In this document: one piece after another, positions 31,468-39,441 of the stretch
Position numbering within the stretch: the stretch's first letter is position 1
How the letters are laid out: each line of letters starts with the position of its first letter
Origin: Paraburkholderia xenovorans LB400
GTDB lineage: Bacteria; Pseudomonadota; Gammaproteobacteria; Burkholderiales; Burkholderiaceae
Direction: 5' to 3'
Assembly: GCF_000013645.1 (NCBI RefSeq)
Contig: NC_007951.1
Coordinates: 1,240,001-1,304,000, forward strand
DNA: 64,000 bases
Notes under the pieces: generated by a model
The model's input: only the letters and a program-made list of their open reading frames with translations
Told to the model about the DNA's origin: nothing
Databases searched by the model: none
Made by a program: the position numbers and the translations under genes

Positions 31468-31513
31468 CTATGGCGATCGCCTGATGCAGTGTTGACACTT
31501 GCCTATGGCGATC
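31468..31513. repeat. Direct repeats CTATGGCGATC upstream of tal
   Basis: An 11-base repeat at 31468-31478 and 31503-31513 (35-base spacing) with GTGTTGACAC between them. It lies in the gap between benE and tal, where the tal promoter should be; possibly an operator. Confidence 0.4.
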
Positions 31514-31614
31514 CGTTCGCACGGATTTCGAACGGCAATTTTTCCGCCGACGATATGCGGGCATCGGCAGACATTGCCGGACCTTGCAGCGCCACAGCGC
31601 AGCGCCGCAGTCCG

Positions 31615-32835
31615 TCAGGCGCGCCGCGCGGTCAGGACCAGTTGCGTCAGCACGCCCGCCACCAGTCCCCAGAATGCCGAGCCGATGGACAGCAGCGTCA
31701 GCCCCGAAGCGGTCACCATGAACGTGACCAGCGCCGCCTCGCGCTGTTTCACGTCCTGCATGGCGTTGGTGAGCCCGCCCATGATCGAGCCGAACAGCGC
31801 CAGCGCCGCGACGGACACCACCAGCGCCTTGGGCAAGGCCGCGAACAGCGCGGCGATGGTCGCACCGAAAATGCCGGCGATCAGATAGAAGATGCCGCAC
31901 CAGACCGCGGCGGTGTAACGCTTGTCGCGGTTTTCGTGCGCTTCGGGGCCGGTGCAGATCGCTGCGGTGATTGCCGCAAGATTGATGCCGTGCGAGCCGA
32001 ACGGCGCGAGCAGCAGCGAAGCGATGCCGGTGGTCGAGATCAGCGGCGCGGACGGCGTGGTGTAGCCGTCCGCGCGCAGCACGGCCATACCCGGCACGTT
32101 CTGCGACGCCATTGCGACGACAAAGAGCGGAATCCCGATGCTGACGCTGGCCGCCACCGAAAACGCCGGCATCGTGAATACCGGATGCGCCAGCGCGACG
32201 TGAAAGTGGCTGAAGTCGAGCAGCCCGAGCGCGCCGGCGGCGGCCGTGCCGACGATCAGCGTCGTCACGATCGCGTAGCGCGGCGCGAGCCGTTTGACGA
32301 TCAGATAGGTGAAGAACATGGTCAGCACGAGCGCGGTCTGGAACTGCGCGGCGCGGAAAATCTCGATGCCGATCTCGAACAGGATGCCCGCCAGCAAGGC
32401 CGAGGCGATGCCGGCCGGAATCCTCCGCATCAGCGCGTCGAACCAGCCGGTCAGGCCGACCACGGTGAGCAGCAACGCGCAGACGATAAACGCGCCGATC
32501 GCCACCGCATACGGCACCTGCGGCAGCGAGGCCACCAGCAGCGCCGCGCCGGGCGTCGACCATGCGATCACGATCGGCGCGCGATACCGCAGCGAGAGGC
32601 CGATCGTGCACACGGCCATGCCGATCGAGAGCGCCCAGATCCACGACGAAATCTGCGCATCGGTCAGATGCGCGGCCTGGCCGGCCTGGAACATCAGCAC
32701 GAGCGAACTCGTGTAGCCGGTCATCATCGCGACGAAACCGGCGACGACGGCGGACAGCGAAGTGTCGGCGAAGGGATTCAGGCGTCCGGGCGGCGTTGCG
32801 GCAGGGGACAATTCGGGCGATGACGACGGACTCAT
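31615..32835 (-). CDS. benE: BenE family benzoate/H+ symporter
   Basis: A 406-aa integral membrane protein with about 12 helices, of the BenE (COG3135) family. Conserved stretches include ADTSLSAVVAGFVAMMTGYTSSL, IVIAWSTPGAALLVA and the LAAITAAICTGPEAHEN motif. It imports benzoate or a related aromatic acid with protons. No benzoate-degradation genes are close, so the substrate is not settled. It is 48 bases after the VWA gene on the same strand. Confidence 0.9.
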   Translation of the reverse strand: MSPSSSPELSPAATPPGRLNPFADTSLSAVVAGFVAMMTGYTSSLVLMFQAGQAAHLTDAQISSWIWALSIGMAVCTIGLSLRYRAPIVIAWSTPGAALLVASLPQVPYAVAIGAFIVCALLLTVVGLTGWFDALMRRIPAGIASALLAGILFEIGIEIFRAAQFQTALVLTMFFTYLIVKRLAPRYAIVTTLIVGTAAAGALGLLDFSHFHVALAHPVFTMPAFSVAASVSIGIPLFVVAMASQNVPGMAVLRADGYTTPSAPLISTTGIASLLLAPFGSHGINLAAITAAICTGPEAHENRDKRYTAAVWCGIFYLIAGIFGATIAALFAALPKALVVSVAALALFGSIMGGLTNAMQDVKQREAALVTFMVTASGLTLLSIGSAFWGLVAGVLTQLVLTARRA

Positions 32836-32883
32836 GCAGAAGCTTTCTTATGGTTGAAGGTAAAGCGTGAAAACGTGACGGGA

Positions 32884-34059
32884 CTATTTGCTCAGCGTGC
32901 GCATGGCAGTTTCGAGGCCGGCGAGCGTGAGCGGATACATGCGGTGACCGAGCACTTCGCGGATCGCGCTGACCGACTGCCGGTACGCCCACAAGCCTTC
33001 CGGCTCGGGATTGAGCCACGCGTGATGCGGGAAATGATCGGCGAGGCGGCGCAGCCAGACCGCGCCGGCCTCGGCGTTGTTGTACTCCACCGAACCGCCC
33101 GGCTGCAACACCTCATACGGGCTCATGGTCGCGTCGCCGACGAAGATCAGCTTGTAGTCGGGCGTGAACTTGTGCAGCACGTCCCACGTCGGCATGCGCT
33201 CGGCGTGACGGCGACGGTTGTTCTTCCACAGGAAGTCGTACACGCAGTTGTGGAAGTAGTAGAACTCGAGATGCTTGAACTCGGCTTTCGCGGCGGAGAA
33301 CAGTTCTTCGGTGCGCTTGATGTGGTCGTCCATCGAGCCGCCCACGTCGAGCAGCATCAGCACCTTCACCTTGTTGTGGCGCTCGGGCACCATCTTCAGG
33401 TCGAGCCAGCCTGCATTCGCGGCGGTGCTGCGGATGGTGTCGGGCAGATCGAGCTCTTCGGCGGCGCCTTCGCGGGCGAAGCGGCGCAAGCGGCGCAACG
33501 CGACCTTGATGTTGCGCGTGCCGATTTCCACCTGGTCGTCGTAATCGCGATAGGCGCGGGCTTCCCAGACCTTCACCGCCGTGCGGTTGCCGCCCGCGTC
33601 GCCGCCGATGCGCACACCTTCCGGGTTATAGCCGCCGTTGCCGAACGGCGACGTGCCGCCCGTGCCGATCCACTTGTTGCCGCCTTCGTGGCGCTCTTTC
33701 TGTTCGTCGAACAGTTCCTTCAGGCGCTCCATGAGCTTGTCGAGGCCGCCCATTGCTTCGATCTGCGCTTTTTCTTCCGGCGAGAGATCGCGTTGCAGCT
33801 TCTTCTTCAGCCAGTCGAGCGGGACGTCGAAAGCGAGCTCCGAGGCTTGCGCGACGCCGTTGAAATACGCGCCGAACGCCTGGTCGAACTTGTCGAAATA
33901 TTGCTCGTCCTTGACCAGCGTCATGCGCGCGAGATAGTAAAACTCGTCGAGCGACGGCGCGATCACGTTGGCTTTGAGCGCCTCGAGCAGCGTCAGGTAT
34001 TCCTTCACCGACACCGGCAGCTTGGCGGCGCGCAGCGAGTAGAAGAAGTCGATCAGCAT
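32884..34059 (-). CDS. VWA domain (CoxE-like) protein
   Basis: A 391-aa protein. The C-terminal half has a von Willebrand A domain with a MIDAS-type LLDVGGSMDDH (about residue 237), where the first Ser of DxSxS is Gly. The N-terminal half is helical with a LSPEEKAQIEAMGGLDKLM segment. This is the CoxE/MoxR-associated type; with the adjacent AAA protein it forms a MoxR-VWA chaperone module for metalloenzyme or complex assembly. AGGA precedes the start. It ends 48 bases before benE. Confidence 0.9.
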   Translation of the reverse strand: MLIDFFYSLRAAKLPVSVKEYLTLLEALKANVIAPSLDEFYYLARMTLVKDEQYFDKFDQAFGAYFNGVAQASELAFDVPLDWLKKKLQRDLSPEEKAQIEAMGGLDKLMERLKELFDEQKERHEGGNKWIGTGGTSPFGNGGYNPEGVRIGGDAGGNRTAVKVWEARAYRDYDDQVEIGTRNIKVALRRLRRFAREGAAEELDLPDTIRSTAANAGWLDLKMVPERHNKVKVLMLLDVGGSMDDHIKRTEELFSAAKAEFKHLEFYYFHNCVYDFLWKNNRRRHAERMPTWDVLHKFTPDYKLIFVGDATMSPYEVLQPGGSVEYNNAEAGAVWLRRLADHFPHHAWLNPEPEGLWAYRQSVSAIREVLGHRMYPLTLAGLETAMRTLSK

Positions 34060-34179
34060 GCTGGGTCCTGTGCGGCGGCGGGTGGTCGGTGTGGCGCGCT
34101 GTTCAGCGGCGGCCTCGCGGCGGCGACCCGGCGCTCAATCAATGATCGATCGACGCACTGCCGACCGATCAACCATCAA

Positions 34180-35022
34180 TCAACGGTTATTGCGGTTCAT
34201 GAAGATCAGCCGCTCGAACAGGCTCACGTCCTGCTCGTTCTTCAGCAGCGCGCCGTGCAGCGGCGGAATGATCTGCTTCTGGTCGGACGAGCGCAGCGCT
34301 TCGGGCGGAATGTCTTCGGCGAGCAGCAGCTTGAGCCAGTCGAGCAGTTCGGAGGTGGACGGCTTCTTCTTCAATCCGGCGACGTTGCGCAGATCGAAAA
34401 AGCTCTGCATGGCCGCCGCGAGCAGTTCCTTCCTGATGCCGGGATAGTGCACCTCGACGATCTGCTGCATGGTGACCGGGTCGGGGAACTTGATGTAGTG
34501 GAAGAAGCAGCGGCGCAGGAACGCGTCGGGCAGTTCCTTCTCGTTGTTCGACGTGATGATCACGAGCGGGCGCTGTTTCGCGCGGATCAGCTCGTGCGTC
34601 TCGTACACGTAGAACTCCATGCGGTCGAGTTCGCGCAGCAGGTCGTTCGGGAATTCGATATCGGCCTTGTCGATCTCGTCGATCAGCAGCACGGTTTGCT
34701 CCTCCGACTCGAACGACTGCCACAGCACGCCCTTGACGATGTAGTTGCGGATGTCCTTGACGCGTTCGTCGCCGAGCTGCGAATCGCGCAGGCGCGAGAC
34801 CGCGTCGTATTCGTACAGGCCCTGCTGCGCCTTGGTGGTGGACTTGATGTGCCACTGCAGGAGCGGCATGCCGAGCGCGGCGGCGACCTCTTCGGCGAGC
34901 ATGGTTTTGCCCGTGCCGGGTTCGCCCTTGATCAGCAACGGGCGCTTGAGCGTCATCGCGGCGTTGACCGCGAGCTTGAGGTCGTCGGTGGCGACGTACT
35001 GCGATGAGCCTTCGAAACGCAT
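34180..35022 (-). CDS. MoxR family AAA ATPase
   Basis: A 280-aa AAA+ ATPase of the MoxR/CoxD type. Walker A GEPGTGKT at 33-40, Walker B VLLIDEIDKA at about 111-120, and sensor 1 in VIITSNNEKELPDAFLRRCF. Works with the VWA protein encoded 120 bases on; together they usually remodel target complexes or insert cofactors. The client is unknown: no adjacent methanol or CO dehydrogenase is seen. The frame begins MRFEGSSQYV, typical, without a clear Shine-Dalgarno. Confidence 0.92.
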   Translation of the reverse strand: MRFEGSSQYVATDDLKLAVNAAMTLKRPLLIKGEPGTGKTMLAEEVAAALGMPLLQWHIKSTTKAQQGLYEYDAVSRLRDSQLGDERVKDIRNYIVKGVLWQSFESEEQTVLLIDEIDKADIEFPNDLLRELDRMEFYVYETHELIRAKQRPLVIITSNNEKELPDAFLRRCFFHYIKFPDPVTMQQIVEVHYPGIRKELLAAAMQSFFDLRNVAGLKKKPSTSELLDWLKLLLAEDIPPEALRSSDQKQIIPPLHGALLKNEQDVSLFERLIFMNRNNR

Positions 35023-35053
35023 GGCGAGATGCTCTTTTTCGGGGAAAAAGCCC

Positions 35054-35059
35054 AGTATA
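35054..35059 (-). promoter_or_regulatory. Possible -10 for the MoxR gene
   Basis: TATACT on the minus strand, 32 bases before the start; the -35 is weak (TTCAGG at 18 bases). Confidence 0.35.
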
Positions 35060-35350
35060 AGTCAGAAGACCTGTTGGCCTGAAACCGGCTCGCGTAAGGT
35101 GTCACCCGCGCCGTTGCAGGGCGCGGCGGGTGCGTACGCGGCGCTGGCGGATGGTCCGGATGCTCGCCGGCGGACCCGGTGGGCGGGCACGCCGGGAGAT
35201 CAGGCTGCCGCAGCGTCGAATGCGGCGTCGAACCGCTGCTCCGGACCGGCATGCGATGCAGCCGCCCCGCCTTGCGGGGGACGCGCGGCGGAGCAAAACG
35301 GCGCTAGACGTGGTTTTGCGACGGCCGGATGGGCCGCCGGCCCCGCGCGG

Positions 35351-35380
35351 TGGACGTTTGGCGCGGCGTCGCGGTACAAT
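35351..35380 (+). promoter_or_regulatory. Sigma70-like promoter for the cytochrome genes
   Basis: TGGACG (35351-35356), 18-base spacer, TACAAT (35375-35380), 100 bases before the first cytochrome start. Confidence 0.55.
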
Positions 35381-35480
35381 TAGCCCGATTTTTTTGGCCT
35401 GCGTGGCTACCCTATAAGAATAACGGCGCGGGCCGTTGCCTTTTTGGTCGCCCGTTTCCCCTCAAGCCAGGTTACATGCT

Positions 35481-35849
35481 ATGAATAAATTCGTTGGCAA
35501 ACACGTCGTGATCGCAGCGCTGTCGGTGCTCGCGGGCTATGCGGCCAGTGCGCAGGCAGCGGATGTCGTCGGCAACGCTAAGGCGGGCCAGGGCAAGGTC
35601 GCGATGTGTATCGGCTGCCACGGCATTCCTGAATACCGCACGGCTTACCCTGAGGTCTACCGCGTGCCGATGCTCGGCGGCCAGAACCAGGCGTACCTCG
35701 AAAACGCCCTGCACGGCTACAAGAAGGGCGACCGCCATTTCGAAACGATGCGCGCCATCACCGCGTCGCTGTCGGATCAGGATATCGCCGACATCGCCGC
35801 CTACTACGCCGCACAAAATTCCTCTTCGAAAAGCAATCCCGACAAGTGA
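35481..35849 (+). CDS. Periplasmic class I c-type cytochrome (first of pair)
   Basis: A 122-aa precursor. A signal peptide (about 1-26, cleavage after AQA) is followed by one heme site CIGCH (C43, C46, H47). A later methionine in HFETMRAI is a candidate axial ligand. The layout YRVPMLGGQNQAYLENALHGYKKG resembles one half of diheme cytochrome c4. It should carry electrons in the periplasm, possibly to an oxidase. The second gene of similar type starts 59 bases on. Confidence 0.88.
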   Translation: MNKFVGKHVVIAALSVLAGYAASAQAADVVGNAKAGQGKVAMCIGCHGIPEYRTAYPEVYRVPMLGGQNQAYLENALHGYKKGDRHFETMRAITASLSDQDIADIAAYYAAQNSSSKSNPDK

Positions 35850-35908
35850 TCGGCTGCGGTCATCCATCCAGTCACCCGGCTAATAAAATTCGCGGGATAG
35901 GAGAATTC

Positions 35909-36292
35909 ATGAATAAGCCCCAACAGGCACTCCACACGGTGTTCAAGGCTGCATGCGCGTCGGCGGCAATGATCGGTCTGGTTGCAGCGAACCTCGCGCA
36001 CGCCGCAGACGCGGGCAACGGCAAGGTGCTGGCGGACAGCCACAACTGCGCGGCTTGCCACGGCGTGAACCTGAACAAGCCGGTGAGCCCGGAATATCCG
36101 AAGCTTGCCGGTCAGCATTCCGATTATGTCTACTGGTCGTTGCGTCAATACCAGATGGGCAACGGCAACCCGCACTTCGGTCGCAACAACGCGATCATGC
36201 AGGCGCAGGTGCAAAGCCTGTCGCAAAGCGACATGAAAGACATTGCCGCTTATGTCGAATCGCTGAACGGCGATCTGGTGCAGAAGAAGTAA
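35909..36292 (+). CDS. Periplasmic class I c-type cytochrome (second of pair)
   Basis: A 127-aa precursor with a signal peptide (about 1-32) and one heme motif CAACH (C47, C50, H51). NAIMQAQVQSLS carries a likely axial methionine. AGGAG lies six bases before the ATG, fixing this start. It resembles the first cytochrome and the halves of cytochrome c4, so the two may act as a c4-like pair. A strong terminator follows at 36331. Confidence 0.9.
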   Translation: MNKPQQALHTVFKAACASAAMIGLVAANLAHAADAGNGKVLADSHNCAACHGVNLNKPVSPEYPKLAGQHSDYVYWSLRQYQMGNGNPHFGRNNAIMQAQVQSLSQSDMKDIAAYVESLNGDLVQKK

Positions 36293-36330
36293 GCGAGCCG
36301 CGCGGTCTGCGCGCTGCTTCCGGATTGAAC

Positions 36331-36364
36331 GACACCCCGCTTCGGCGGGGTGTCGTGCTTTTGG
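36331..36364 (+). terminator. Intrinsic terminator after the cytochromes
   Basis: A 10-bp stem GACACCCCGC / GCGGGGTGTC with a TTCG loop, followed by a GTGCTTTT run. It lies 38 bases after the stop. Confidence 0.9.
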
Positions 36365-36406
36365 GGCGGTGCTTTTGCGATGTGATTCGCCGGTTCGGTG
36401 CCGGTT

Positions 36407-36841
36407 TCAGTCGCGTGTGGCGCGCCGCTCGATGCGTTGCAGATACGCGTCCGTGTCCGGCGGCGTGCCGGTGCGCTGCGCTTCCCAGATGGTTTCGCCG
36501 AGGCAATCCATGATGGCGTGCTGCGCCTCGTGAGTCGAGCCGAGGCGTGCGGCGAGCCGTTCATGTGCGGCGCGAATGCCGGGCGGCTGGTCGATCGACA
36601 ACTGTTCGGTAATGGCCAGATGCATGGACAGATGCAGGAACGGGTTGGTCTGGCCGCGTTCGGGCGAGTAGTCCTGCGCCTGGGCTGCTTCGCCATCGGT
36701 CAGGTCGGCGTGGTATTCGGGATGCTCGACGATCCAGTCGGCGGCGATGGCCTCCAGCGGCGTGAGAATTTCGCCTTGACGCTGCTTGCGCCAGGTGTCG
36801 GTGAAGAAGAGACGGACTTCGTCGCGGCTGGGATTGAACAT
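36407..36841 (-). CDS. DUF1841 family protein
   Basis: A 144-aa protein of the DUF1841 type, with FNPSRDEVRLFFTDTWRK, a NPFLHLSMHLAITEQLS core and a C-terminal AIMDCLGETIWEAQ. Soluble, largely helical, with several histidines (HPEYH; HLSMHL) that could bind metal. Function unknown. Starts without a Shine-Dalgarno. It is between the cytochromes (convergent) and nth (upstream). Confidence 0.85.
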   Translation of the reverse strand: MFNPSRDEVRLFFTDTWRKQRQGEILTPLEAIAADWIVEHPEYHADLTDGEAAQAQDYSPERGQTNPFLHLSMHLAITEQLSIDQPPGIRAAHERLAARLGSTHEAQHAIMDCLGETIWEAQRTGTPPDTDAYLQRIERRATRD

Positions 36842-36983
36842 CGTGGGACCGGTGCGTTGAGTGGGGCGTAAGCCTGTAAAGCGTCAGCCTGTGATGCGGG
36901 CGAGGCAGGCCGCCATTTTACGCCGGGGCGGCGTGGGCTGCTGGCGCGCGCGGCCGCGACGCTGAATGACGCGGCCGCGCGGC

Positions 36984-37628
36984 TTACAGATCCGGTGCCG
37001 GCGTTTTCGGCCGGAACTCGCACAGCGGCTCGATCACGCAATGCCAGCATTCGGGCCGGCGCGCCTTGCACACGTAACGGCCGTGCAGGATCAGCCAGTG
37101 GTGCGCATCCTGCTTGAACTCGGCGGGGGTGAACTTCTCCAGCGCCGCTTCGACCGCGCGAACGTCTTTGCCGGGCGCGAGACCGGTTCGATTCGCAACC
37201 CGAAAGATGTGCGTGTCGACCGCGATGGTCGGATGACCGAATGCCGTATTCAAAATCACATTGGCCGTTTTGCGGCCGACGCCCGGCAGGCTTTCGAGCG
37301 CTTCGCGATCCTCGGGCACTTCGCCGCCGTACTGGTCGAGCAGAATGCGGCAGGTCGCGATGACGTTCTTCGCCTTGGTGCGATAAAGGCCAATGGTCTT
37401 GATGTAGCCGGCCACGCCTTCTTCGCCGAGATCGAAAACCTGCTGCGGTGTATTCGCAACCGGGAACATCTTGCGCATGGCTTTGTTGACCGACACGTCG
37501 GTGGCCTGCGCCGATAGCAGCACGGCGATCAGCAGTTCGAACGGAGTGGTGTACTCCAGCTCGGTGGTCGGATGCGGATTGAGACTCCTGAGCGTCTCGT
37601 AGATGGCGCGGCGTTTATTCGCGTTCAT
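36984..37628 (-). CDS. nth: Endonuclease III (DNA glycosylase/AP lyase)
   Basis: A base-excision repair enzyme for oxidised pyrimidines, 214 aa, the usual length. HhH motif LPGVGRKTANVILNTAFG with the catalytic Lys, and the catalytic Asp in VDTHIFRVANR. The C-terminal [4Fe-4S] cluster has four cysteines in CKARRPECWHCVIEPLC. Start chosen at MNANKRRA (37628). It lies 19 bases after rsxB on the same strand and probably shares its transcript, an arrangement like the rsx-nth operon of gammaproteobacteria. Confidence 0.97.
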   Translation of the reverse strand: MNANKRRAIYETLRSLNPHPTTELEYTTPFELLIAVLLSAQATDVSVNKAMRKMFPVANTPQQVFDLGEEGVAGYIKTIGLYRTKAKNVIATCRILLDQYGGEVPEDREALESLPGVGRKTANVILNTAFGHPTIAVDTHIFRVANRTGLAPGKDVRAVEAALEKFTPAEFKQDAHHWLILHGRYVCKARRPECWHCVIEPLCEFRPKTPAPDL

Positions 37629-37647
37629 GCTCGGCGTGAAGGTGCGG

Positions 37648-38487
37648 TTAGCGCTTGTCGGACGGCGTGCCGGTGTCGTCCGCGGCAAGTCCGAGACGGC
37701 GGCGGCGTGCTTCGGCGGCGTCGATCTGGGCTTGTACGTCGGCGCTCACATGCTCGGTGTTCAGCGGGGCCTGGCCTTTGGCGGCCAGTTCTTCTTTCTT
37801 CTTGCGGGCGCGTTCGAGCGCGGCCTGGATGATCGCGCGTTTCTTAGCTTCGGCGTCCTCCACGGCGGGTGCGGCCGATGGCGCCGCGGCGCCGGCCTGC
37901 GCTGTACCGGTAACCTGGGCAGCGGGACTGCTGCCTGCGCGCCGCGCCGCGGCACGTGCCTCGGCCGCCTCGCGTTCGCGCGCGAGACGTGCTTCGCGCC
38001 GGTCATGGCGTTCGCGCGCGGCGTCGGCCTGCGCCTGGCTCCACGCGGCCCAGCCGGTCGCCTGGCCGGTGACGGGCGGCAACGCAATACAGTCGACCGG
38101 GCAGGGCGGCACGCACAGGTCGCAGCCGGTGCAGAGTTCTGCGATGACCGTATGCATCTGTTTCGGTGCGCCAACTATTGCATCGACCGGACAGGCTTGC
38201 ATGCACAACGTGCAGCCGATGCAAACCTGTTCGTCGATAACCGCCAACGGACGCGGCCGTTCGACGCCGTTGGCGGAATTGAGCGGAATCACCGGCTTGC
38301 CGAGCAGGGCGGCGAGCCGGGCGATGCCTTCGGCGCCGCCCGGCGGGCATTGATTGTAGTTGGCCGCGCCGCTTGCAACGGCTTCGGCATAGGGGCGGCA
38401 TGCGGGGTAACCGCACTTGGTGCATTGCGTCTGGGGGAGCAGATCTTCGACGCGGTCTGCGAGTGTTTTGGTATCTGTCACGGTCAC
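37648..38487 (-). CDS. rsxB: RnfB/RsxB-like ferredoxin protein lacking a membrane anchor
   Basis: A 279-aa protein. The first domain has [16 protein letters not shown] with a later CPPGG, the RnfB/Fe-S DUF cluster site; two ferredoxin motifs follow at about 88-99 ([14 protein letters not shown]) and about 118-129 ([14 protein letters not shown]). Normal RsxB has an N-terminal hydrophobic helix; here none is seen. The C-terminal third is a basic Ala/Arg/Glu-rich helix, unusual for RsxB. The rest of an rsx operon is absent. It is immediately upstream of nth, which also has an Fe-S cluster. Confidence 0.85.
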   Translation of the reverse strand: MTVTDTKTLADRVEDLLPQTQCTKCGYPACRPYAEAVASGAANYNQCPPGGAEGIARLAALLGKPVIPLNSANGVERPRPLAVIDEQVCIGCTLCMQACPVDAIVGAPKQMHTVIAELCTGCDLCVPPCPVDCIALPPVTGQATGWAAWSQAQADAARERHDRREARLAREREAAEARAAARRAGSSPAAQVTGTAQAGAAAPSAAPAVEDAEAKKRAIIQAALERARKKKEELAAKGQAPLNTEHVSADVQAQIDAAEARRRRLGLAADDTGTPSDKR

Positions 38488-38554
38488 GACGTGGGGCTTT
38501 GGCTTGCGGCCGCACAGCTTGAACTAAATAGCACATTATCGCCGATTTCCCCAA

Positions 38555-38582
38555 TTGCCATCCGCAATCCATGTGCCATAAT
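38555..38582 (+). promoter_or_regulatory. Sigma70-like promoter for the TetR gene
   Basis: TTGCCA (38555-38560), 16-base spacer, CATAAT (38577-38582) preceded by TG. It is 130 bases before the ATG. Confidence 0.6.
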
Positions 38583-38711
38583 CGAAGCGCTTTTTCGAAA
38601 GACCGCAGAAGGGTATTCCCCAAACCAGCCCGTTCAGTGCTGTCGGTGCAAGGCCCGAGGAGAGGCCGACGGTACGATCCGGATAACGCGGCTCACGAAG
38701 ACGATGCCACC

Positions 38712-39344
38712 ATGAATCAGCCGAAAATCAAAAGAGATCCTGAAGGCACCCGGCGCCGCATTCTGCTTGCGGCGGCCGAAGAGTTTGCAAATGGTGGGCT
38801 ATTCGGCGCGCGCGTCGATCAGATCGCCCGCCGCGCGGAAACGAATGAGCGCATGCTGTACTACTACTTCGGTAGCAAGGAGCAGCTTTTTACCGCCGTA
38901 CTCGAGCACGCGTTCAGCGCGCTCAATGAAGCGGAGCGCACGCTCGAACTCAATGGCATTGCCCCGGTCGAGGCGATTACCCGTCTCGCGCATTTTGTTT
39001 GGGATTACTATCGCGATCATCCAGAGTTACTGCGTCTCATCAACAATGAGAATCTGCATGAAGCACGCTATATGCAGAAATCCACGCGCATTCGCGAAAT
39101 GATCTCGCCGATCGTCGCCACGCTCGGCGGCATTCTTGAGCGAGGTCAACGCGCGGGGCTATTTCGCACCAACGTCGATCCGCTGCGTTTCTATGTCACG
39201 CTGTCCGGCATGGGCTACTACATCGTGTCGAACCGCTTCACGCTCGAAGCCACACTCGGCCGCGATTTCAGCAGCGCGAGCGAGCGCGGCGAAGTGGTTC
39301 AGATGAACACCGAGTTGCTGCTCGCGTACCTGCTGCGGAAATAG
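38712..39344 (+). CDS. TetR family transcriptional regulator
   Basis: A 210-aa TetR regulator. The N-terminal helix-turn-helix occupies about 12-58 (DPEGTRRRILLAAAEEFANG; then VDQIARRAETNERMLYYYFGS). The ligand-binding domain is helical. It is convergent with phaZ, sharing a bidirectional terminator, so it need not regulate it; targets are unknown. The start has no strong Shine-Dalgarno. Confidence 0.92.
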   Translation: MNQPKIKRDPEGTRRRILLAAAEEFANGGLFGARVDQIARRAETNERMLYYYFGSKEQLFTAVLEHAFSALNEAERTLELNGIAPVEAITRLAHFVWDYYRDHPELLRLINNENLHEARYMQKSTRIREMISPIVATLGGILERGQRAGLFRTNVDPLRFYVTLSGMGYYIVSNRFTLEATLGRDFSSASERGEVVQMNTELLLAYLLRK

Positions 39345-39390
39345 GTTGCATCGCCCGTTGCACGTCGAGGCTTCGGGATCCTCATAAACG

Positions 39391-39420
39391 ACAACGGCCT
39401 CCGAAGAGGCCGTTGTTGTC
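39391..39420. terminator. Bidirectional terminator between tetR and phaZ
   Basis: An 11-bp stem ACAACGGCCTC / GAGGCCGTTGT with a CGAA loop, usable from both directions. The plus side has TGT after it and the minus side has A/T-rich bases. Confidence 0.8.
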
Positions 39421-39441
39421 GACTTGCTGCGCGCGCGGCGC

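Larger units (their letters stand above)
35023..35480. other. Divergent intergenic region (MoxR and cytochromes)
   Basis: 458 bases without a supportable gene, between moxR-type and cytochrome genes that point away from each other. It holds a possible minus-strand -10 TATACT (35059-35054) and a plus-strand promoter at 35351-35380. The middle (about 35100-35340) is GC-rich with nothing recognised. Confidence 0.5.
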
